DNA from: JAGLHV01 sp023143305 [NCBI: Clostridia bacterium]
Lineage (GTDB): Bacteria; CBDUZB01; JAGLHV01
Assembly (NCBI GenBank): GCA_030637025.1
Contig: DAOVVV010000013.1
Location: 1-61,161 of the forward strand
Length of the DNA: 61,161 nt
Direction of reading: 5' to 3'
Every line of letters starts with the position of its first letter. The stretch's first letter is position 1. Shown here one piece after another: positions 56,136 through 61,161 of the stretch. The translations under genes and the position numbers were made by a program. The notes under the pieces were generated by a model. The model did not search any database. It was not told where the DNA came from and saw only the letters and a program-made list of their open reading frames with translations.

Positions 56136-57074
56136 ATGCGTAAGTTAAAAGTGGGATTAGCTTTGGGTGGAGGTGGAGCAAGGGGATTCGCTCATTTGGG
56201 AATCTTAAAAGTCTTTCAACATCATAAAATTCCCATTGACATTATTGCCGGAACAAGTATGGGTGCGATGATTGGAGGATTGTATGCTTTACATCCGGAT
56301 ATTGATTTTTTGGAAAATAAAATACAAAATAATTTAAAAAGCGATTTATTTGGTGAACTGAGTAGAAATCTTTTAAAACAAGATGAGAATATTCAAATCA
56401 GGCCATTTCATCGTTTTATTAGTTATATTAAACAGTTATACCTTTATTATAATTTATATAAAAAGAAAGATTCTCTCCTGGAAGAAAAACAAATAGAAAA
56501 GATTTTAGAGGTGCTTTTTTCCGAAAAGAATATAGAAGACACAAAAATTCCTTTTGTCTGTGTGGCCGCAGATCTTTGCAAGGGAGAAGAGATTACTTTT
56601 TTTAGGGGTTCAATGAGAGAAGCTGTTCAGGCCAGTATGACTATTCCCGGGGTTTTTCCTCCTTTACGATGGAAAGAGAAATTACTGGTGGATGGAGCGG
56701 TGGTAGAGACGGTACCTGTTTCTGCGGCTTTTAAATTGGGAGCGGATATAGTAATTGCGGTAGATGTGAGGAGTAAGTTACGACATACAAGCAGTATAGA
56801 TAATGGACTCGCTATTATTTTTAGAGCAAATAAAATTACTGGAATAAAATTTTCTGATTTGCAATTAAAGGAAGCGGATTTTATACTTAGTCCCGGAATA
56901 AAAAATATTTCCTGGATGAGTTTTAAAAAAGCTGGTTATTGTATTCAACAAGGGGAAAAAGAGGCAAATTTGAAGATAGAGGAAATAAAAACCTTAATTA
57001 AGAGAATGAGAAAAAAGACATTTTTAAAAAGACTCCTGGGAGGGGAGAGAAATAAAAAGAGGATTGGTGAATAA
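56136..57074 (+). CDS. Patatin-like phospholipase
   Basis: The 312-residue protein has the patatin catalytic layout: glycine-rich GLALGGGGARGFAHLG (oxyanion), nucleophile Ser41 in GTSMG, and Asp186 in VDGAVVE completing a Ser-Asp dyad. The MTIPGVFPPL segment is typical. It has no obvious signal peptide, as for the RssA/YjjU-like cytosolic group. It should act on acyl esters; the substrate is unknown. It lies between two parS sites. Confidence 0.9.
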   Translation: MRKLKVGLALGGGGARGFAHLGILKVFQHHKIPIDIIAGTSMGAMIGGLYALHPDIDFLENKIQNNLKSDLFGELSRNLLKQDENIQIRPFHRFISYIKQLYLYYNLYKKKDSLLEEKQIEKILEVLFSEKNIEDTKIPFVCVAADLCKGEEITFFRGSMREAVQASMTIPGVFPPLRWKEKLLVDGAVVETVPVSAAFKLGADIVIAVDVRSKLRHTSSIDNGLAIIFRANKITGIKFSDLQLKEADFILSPGIKNISWMSFKKAGYCIQQGEKEANLKIEEIKTLIKRMRKKTFLKRLLGGERNKKRIGE

Positions 57075-57090
57075 GGGTGGGGATGAATAA

Positions 57091-57164
57091 AGGCAAAATA
57101 TGTTTTTCTCTAAACGCTTATTTTCGCTAAAATTTGCTAAGTCGTTCAAAACATATTTTACCTT
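57091..57164. repeat. Short family B element (copy 3)
   Basis: AGGCAAAATATGTTTTTCTC at the left and AAAACATATTTTACCTTT at the right, with CGCTTATTTTCGCTAAAATTTGC between. It is an internally deleted version of family B. Confidence 0.75.
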
Positions 57165-57237
57165 TATTTTTTAGTAGTTATTTTACATTAGAGCGAATAA
57201 AAATGTCAAATAAGAGTGGAGTAAATAGTTTAATTTC

Positions 57238-58020
57238 ATGAAAAAAATAGAAAATTTATTTAAAAGCGGACTGGGTCCATTAGGAATAGAAATTGAGACA
57301 GAGCAATTAAATAACTTTCTAATTTATTTGGAACAATTAAAAGAATGGAATAATCAATTTAATTTAACATCCATAGTTCAGGAAAAAGATATTATCATCA
57401 AGCATTTTATTGATTCGCTTACTTGTTTTTTATGTTTTCCCAATATTTTTAAACAGCGGTTTGGAAAAGGGTTTATTTTATCACCTTCTTCAAATTTATT
57501 GAAAGATTGGAAAATCATGGATGTTGGTTCGGGGGCCGGATTTCCCGGATTACCGCTTAAAATTTGTGTTCCGGAAATAAAATTGACTTTATTAGAGAGT
57601 TCAAGAAAAAAAGCATTGTTTTTAAAACATATTTGTAAAAAATTACAACTAAGGGATGTTTTAGTCCTTTATAATCGGGCAGAAATTTGTGGAAGGGATT
57701 TGCAGTATAGAGAAAAATATGAAATAGTAGTTTCCCGTGCTGTAGGGAAACTATCTTTTTTAGCAGAATATTGTTTGCCTTTTGTAAAAGTAAATGGTAT
57801 AATGATAGCTCAAAAGGGACCGGCAGTGGAAGAGGAATTAAAAGGAGCTGAAAAAGCAATCAATATTTTGGGAGGGAAGATCAAAGAAATAAAGGAAATA
57901 GACCTTAAATTTGAAAAAATAGAATTGAAAAGAAATTTGGTGGTTATTGAAAAAATATTTACTACTCCGGAAAAGTATCCCAGAAAACCCGGGATGCCTT
58001 CCAAGAGGCCGATAAAATAA
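57238..58020 (+). CDS. rsmG: 16S rRNA (guanine-527 N7)-methyltransferase RsmG
   Basis: The 260-residue enzyme has LEQLKEWNNQFNLTSI, the SAM-binding MDVGSGAGFPGLPLKI, TLLESSRKKALFLKHI and VVSRAVGKL. It methylates G527 of 16S rRNA. It is longer than usual because of an insert before the SAM motif (about 75-95, ending SSNLLKDWKI). rsmG next to parAB is a common arrangement; the parS sites here fit that, though parAB is not present. Confidence 0.92.
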   Translation: MKKIENLFKSGLGPLGIEIETEQLNNFLIYLEQLKEWNNQFNLTSIVQEKDIIIKHFIDSLTCFLCFPNIFKQRFGKGFILSPSSNLLKDWKIMDVGSGAGFPGLPLKICVPEIKLTLLESSRKKALFLKHICKKLQLRDVLVLYNRAEICGRDLQYREKYEIVVSRAVGKLSFLAEYCLPFVKVNGIMIAQKGPAVEEELKGAEKAINILGGKIKEIKEIDLKFEKIELKRNLVVIEKIFTTPEKYPRKPGMPSKRPIK

Positions 58021-58059
58021 TAACTATTCCCCTGTGAGGTGAGAAAGGGTTTGATAAAT

Positions 58060-58075
58060 TGTTTCACGTGAAACA
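58060..58075. promoter_or_regulatory. parS site 2 (perfect)
   Basis: The same TGTTTCACGTGAAACA, here with extended symmetry AATTG...CAATT, 40 bp after rsmG and 22 bp before the next gene. Confidence 0.95.
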
Positions 58076-58096
58076 ATTTGGAAAAGGAGGGAAGGG

Positions 58097-58948
58097 ATGG
58101 TTAAGGAAATTATATTGAAGCATTTGTTTGATATAATAAAAAAAGGAGCTAAAATTACTTATGCAAATATTAAGTATGGTTTAATTTTCGCGTTAGTAAA
58201 TTTTATTTGGATTTTTTATCTTGGAAAAGAAAGATATGGCCTGATTGAAATAATGGGGGTCTTGTCCGGAGGGATTTTAATAATATTTGTTTTCGCAGGT
58301 ATGGTAAGTGTAATAAAAGATAATTTAAAAAATTTACCGGTTAATTTTAGAGAAGGAGGAAAAAAGTACTTTTTTAAAGTTTTAGGTTGGGTAATTTTAG
58401 GAATATGGTTAAATGTTATAAATAGCTGTATTTTTGCCCTTTTGCCTTTCTGTTTCGCTAATATTTACTTGTTGTTGCCCCTAGGAATAATAATGGCTAT
58501 AATAATAGCCATATATCTTCTTTCTTTAATAAATATATTTGTATACGAAGATACATCTATGTTTAATAGTGTTTATGCAACATTGCAATTTGTTAGGTGT
58601 TATTTTTCTCAAATCCTTTATTTGTTTTTTATACTTTCCCTTGTTGGAATGGGAATAGAAGGAATTTATTTAGGAATTAGATTTTTGGCAACACTGGTGA
58701 AAGATATTAATTATGTTAATATTGTAATTTTAAGTGTAGGAAAAATTTTAAAAGAAATTTTTTATGCTATATTTATTTTTTTGGTAAGCACTGTTTTAAT
58801 GGGATTTTACCACTCAAAAAAAGAGGAATTTTTTCCAAAGGGTTGGAAAACAACCTGGAAGAAATCAGTTGTTGTTTCTATAGCAGTGATTGTAAGTAGT
58901 TTATTAGTTATCGGTGTTTTGTGGGGCTATACACAAAACGTCCGATAA
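58097..58948 (+). CDS. Polytopic membrane protein of unknown function
   Basis: The 283-residue protein starts behind AAGGAGGGAAGGG. It has a short amphipathic N-terminus (LKHLFDIIKKGAKITYANIKYG) and six or more hydrophobic helices, with the loop FAGMVSVIKDNLKNLPVNFREGGKKYFFKVLG. The organisation resembles the protein at 7835-8647. A functional call is not possible; the position next to two parS sites is noted. Confidence 0.7.
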   Translation: MVKEIILKHLFDIIKKGAKITYANIKYGLIFALVNFIWIFYLGKERYGLIEIMGVLSGGILIIFVFAGMVSVIKDNLKNLPVNFREGGKKYFFKVLGWVILGIWLNVINSCIFALLPFCFANIYLLLPLGIIMAIIIAIYLLSLINIFVYEDTSMFNSVYATLQFVRCYFSQILYLFFILSLVGMGIEGIYLGIRFLATLVKDINYVNIVILSVGKILKEIFYAIFIFLVSTVLMGFYHSKKEEFFPKGWKTTWKKSVVVSIAVIVSSLLVIGVLWGYTQNVR

Positions 58949-58971
58949 AAAAAGATATAATATTTTGAAAG

Positions 58972-59118
58972 ATGCACAAATCCTTGAGAAGTGGCAAAGA
59001 AAAACTTTTGGATAAAAATATGCAGGTTGAAGGAGACTTAGTTTGTATTGTAAATTTAGAGGTTGATTTTGAAAAACAAATTAAACAGATTCTTTGTAGT
59101 TTGAAGGAAGAGGAATAA
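58972..59118 (+). CDS. Small hypothetical protein
   Basis: A 48-residue frame begins MHKSLRSGKEKLLD and contains GDLVCIVNLEVDFEKQIKQI, ending in acidic residues. It has no strong ribosome site and no recognised family. It might be real or a remnant. Confidence 0.3.
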   Translation: MHKSLRSGKEKLLDKNMQVEGDLVCIVNLEVDFEKQIKQILCSLKEEE

Positions 59119-59174
59119 AGATGTGTTCGGTAAGACCTTATTTTACCTGCGAGATGGGATAAGAGCAAAAAAAA

Positions 59175-59190
59175 TGTTTCACGTGAAACA
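59175..59190. promoter_or_regulatory. parS site 3 (perfect)
   Basis: A third exact TGTTTCACGTGAAACA with flanks AAAA...TTTT, 60 bp before the GH13 gene. Confidence 0.95.
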
Positions 59191-59250
59191 TTTTAGTGGT
59201 AGGTTTTAGTTTTTTTATGTGATGTACACAGGAATAAAGGTGAAAAGAGA

Positions 59251-60759
59251 ATGATTGAGCAGAATGATATTATTTATTTTATGCTTACCGATAGGTTTTG
59301 TGATGGGGATTCTCAGAATAATTCAAGCGTGGACAAGGAGAACCTTTATCGTTATCACGGAGGAGATTTTGCCGGAATAGTAAAGAAGATTCCCTATTTT
59401 ACAAATTTGGGGATTACTGCTTTATGGATTACTCCGGTTTATCTTAATATTGGAAATTTTTATGGGACTGATAGCTATCATGGATATTGGGCATTGGATT
59501 TTGAAAAAGTAGATTCTCATCTTTATTCTCATAATCCGGAATTAGTAGAAGGGAGTAAAGAATATCTTAAAGAATTAGTTAATCAATTACATCAAGCAGG
59601 AATAAAGGTAATTTTAGATGTAGTAGTAAATCATACCGGGTATCACAATGAAAAGTATTTTAATTATCCGGATAAGAAAATAAAAAATGAATGGTTTAAT
59701 CAAGGACTGGCAGGAGATGAAATCGAAGGATGTTTGGCTGGTTTACCGGATTTAGACCATGACCAACCGGATGTAGTAGATTATTTTGTCAATAATATTG
59801 TGGATTGGATAGAAGAAACCCGAATAGATGGTATTCGTATGGATACAGTAAAACATGTAGAAAAGAAATTCTGGTATTTTTTTAAATCCTATGTCAAAGG
59901 GAAACACCGCAATATTACTCTGATTGGAGAAAATCTTGAATATAATGTAAATAATATTGCTCGATACCAGAAAGACTATGATTTTGATAGCTTATTTAAC
60001 TTTCCCTTGTGTAGAGAGATTAAGAAAACATTTATTTATAATGAAAGCATGACCCAACTTGCCCGTCCTCGTCTTAGTAATGATGAACCCCAGGGAATTT
60101 TAGACAGGGATGCTTGTTATACCAACGCTAATCGTTTGGTCAATTTATTAGATAATCATGATCTTTCCAAAAGATTTATGACTGAAATTCTTGATTGTTA
60201 TGGCCATTGGGATAGATGGCTTGCTCTTAAAATATTTAAATTAGCCCTTTCTTTTTTATTTACCGGGAGAGGGATCCCTCAAGTTTATTATGGAACAGAA
60301 ATTGGACTGGAGGGTTATGCTGATCCGGACAACCGTAGATTTATGCCCTGGAAAAAGGTTTTTGGCGAAAATCCGGATTTTGAACCATTAAACCAATGTT
60401 CAGAGCAAAGAGAAATTTTTTTGCATACAAAGCAATTAATTAAGATTAGAAAAGAAAATGAAGCCCTGACCTGGGGGTATTTGTTTACCCTTTATGCCGA
60501 CCATTTTATATATGCTTTTATACGGGAATATCGAGGAAATATAGTTATAGTAGTAATTAATAACGGCCTCCGGGAAATGTCCTATCCTTTATTTATCCCT
60601 ATTGCGGTTAATGGTAATATTCCTTTTCGGATAAAAGAAAAAATACAAAGCAAAAAATTAATTAATTTACTTAATGCCTCTGATGAAATAAAAGAGGAAA
60701 GAGGGGGGCTTTCAGTAATACTGGGGGGAAAGACAGCCAAGATATATAAGTTAGAATAA
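59251..60759 (+). CDS. GH13 alpha-amylase-family glycoside hydrolase
   Basis: The 502-residue enzyme has all GH13 regions: DVVVNH (123-128), GIRMDTVKH with nucleophile D198, IGENLE with acid/base E227, and LLDNHD with D304. It starts MIEQNDIIYFMLTDRFCDGD, a cyclomaltodextrinase/amylase-like start, and lacks a signal peptide, so it should be cytoplasmic and act on maltodextrins or storage glucan. A small C-terminal beta domain is visible. Substrate specificity (neopullulanase, alpha-amylase or transferase) is not resolved. Confidence 0.92.
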   Translation: MIEQNDIIYFMLTDRFCDGDSQNNSSVDKENLYRYHGGDFAGIVKKIPYFTNLGITALWITPVYLNIGNFYGTDSYHGYWALDFEKVDSHLYSHNPELVEGSKEYLKELVNQLHQAGIKVILDVVVNHTGYHNEKYFNYPDKKIKNEWFNQGLAGDEIEGCLAGLPDLDHDQPDVVDYFVNNIVDWIEETRIDGIRMDTVKHVEKKFWYFFKSYVKGKHRNITLIGENLEYNVNNIARYQKDYDFDSLFNFPLCREIKKTFIYNESMTQLARPRLSNDEPQGILDRDACYTNANRLVNLLDNHDLSKRFMTEILDCYGHWDRWLALKIFKLALSFLFTGRGIPQVYYGTEIGLEGYADPDNRRFMPWKKVFGENPDFEPLNQCSEQREIFLHTKQLIKIRKENEALTWGYLFTLYADHFIYAFIREYRGNIVIVVINNGLREMSYPLFIPIAVNGNIPFRIKEKIQSKKLINLLNASDEIKEERGGLSVILGGKTAKIYKLE

Positions 60760-60835
60760 AGGGTATATCAAAAATAGTCAGATATATAGTTTATGGCAAG
60801 GTATGACGCGGAAGAAGTGAGGGGGGGGTAGAACA

Positions 60836-60991
60836 AAGGCAAAATATGTTTTTCTCTAAACGCATAATTTTACCCTTCGGGCACGCAAAAACAAGCTAAA
60901 AATAAGCAACTCGCTTTGCTCAAACAAGCTTATTTTTTTAACGCTAATTTTTGCTAAAATTTGCTAAATCGTTCAAAACATATTGTGCCTT
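60836..60991. repeat. Family B miniature element (copy 4, full-length)
   Basis: AGGCAAAATATGTTTTTCTC and CAAAACATATTGTGCCTT are inverted ends of about 155 bp, with an internal AATAAGC/GCTTATT hairpin around CTCGCTTTGCTC. Confidence 0.9.
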
Positions 60992-61020
60992 TGTTCTAAA
61001 GAATAGGGGTGAAGAAGGAT

Positions 61021-61161
61021 AGGCAAAATATGTTTTTCTCTAAACGCATAATTTTACCCTTCGGGCACGCAAAAACAAGCTAAAAATAAGCAACTCGCTT
61101 TGCTCAGACAAGCTTATTTTTTTAACGCTAATTTTTGCTAAAATTTGCTAAGTCGTTCAAA
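61021..61161. repeat. Family B miniature element (copy 5, cut by the window end)
   Basis: It begins AGGCAAAATATGTTTTTCTC and runs nearly identical to copy 4 to the window end, 30 bp after copy 4. Two adjacent near-identical copies imply recent duplication or activity. Confidence 0.85.

Overview
The window looks like the replication-origin neighbourhood of an AT-rich, diderm, probably anaerobic bacterium. Several proteins have signal peptides followed by beta-barrel-like C-termini ending in aromatic residues, so an outer membrane is likely. Energy genes are a pyruvate:ferredoxin oxidoreductase (POR) and a V/A-type ATPase whose rotor subunit carries Na+-ligand residues. I cannot name the phylum without a search; a little-cultivated candidate-phylum lineage is plausible. 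No rRNA, CRISPR array or intact insertion sequence was seen.

Layout. From 1 to 18 kb every gene is on the minus strand: a methyltransferase, a two-gene cassette for secreted and outer-membrane proteins framed by two identical tRNA-Asn genes, the por operon with a small membrane protein, a membrane protein, recR-dnaX, tRNA-Ala(CGC), an outer-membrane protein, then gyrB-dciA(DUF721)-dnaN-dnaA. The likely oriC lies at about 17.95-18.26 kb, with DnaA boxes next to dnaA. A zinc-ribbon gene broken by an in-frame TAA follows. From 19.2 kb most genes are on the plus strand: rpmH-rnpA-yidD-yidC behind a consensus promoter, fba, DUF502-MFS-proA, nadD-LCP-rsfS-argS and a membrane protein. The switch in gene direction supports bidirectional replication from about 18 kb. 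A minus-strand block (32.2-38.2 kb) holds rsmI, a FecR/barrel protein, an M23 peptidase, mnmE and jag.

From 40.7 to 51.6 kb lies a complete V/A-ATPase operon (H-I-K-E-C-F-A-B-D). It is interrupted by a TPR lipoprotein gene between A and B, a palindrome-rich spacer between I and K, and a miniature repeat between E and C. Further on are a DUF5677-like gene, a sugar-isomerase-like TIM barrel, a purine permease, a patatin-like lipase, rsmG, a membrane protein and a GH13 amylase. Three perfect ParB-binding palindromes (parS) lie at 56.0, 58.1 and 59.2 kb, so this part probably acts as the centromere; parA and parB are not in the window.

The non-coding space is rich in two miniature inverted-repeat families (A, ends resembling GAGTTCTGCAAAATA; B, ends resembling AGGCAAAATATGTTTT), duplicated spacers and REP-like repeats. 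The best candidates for new biology are the tRNA-Asn-framed cassette with tandem 76-bp units, the TPR lipoprotein inside the ATPase operon, and the parS cluster.
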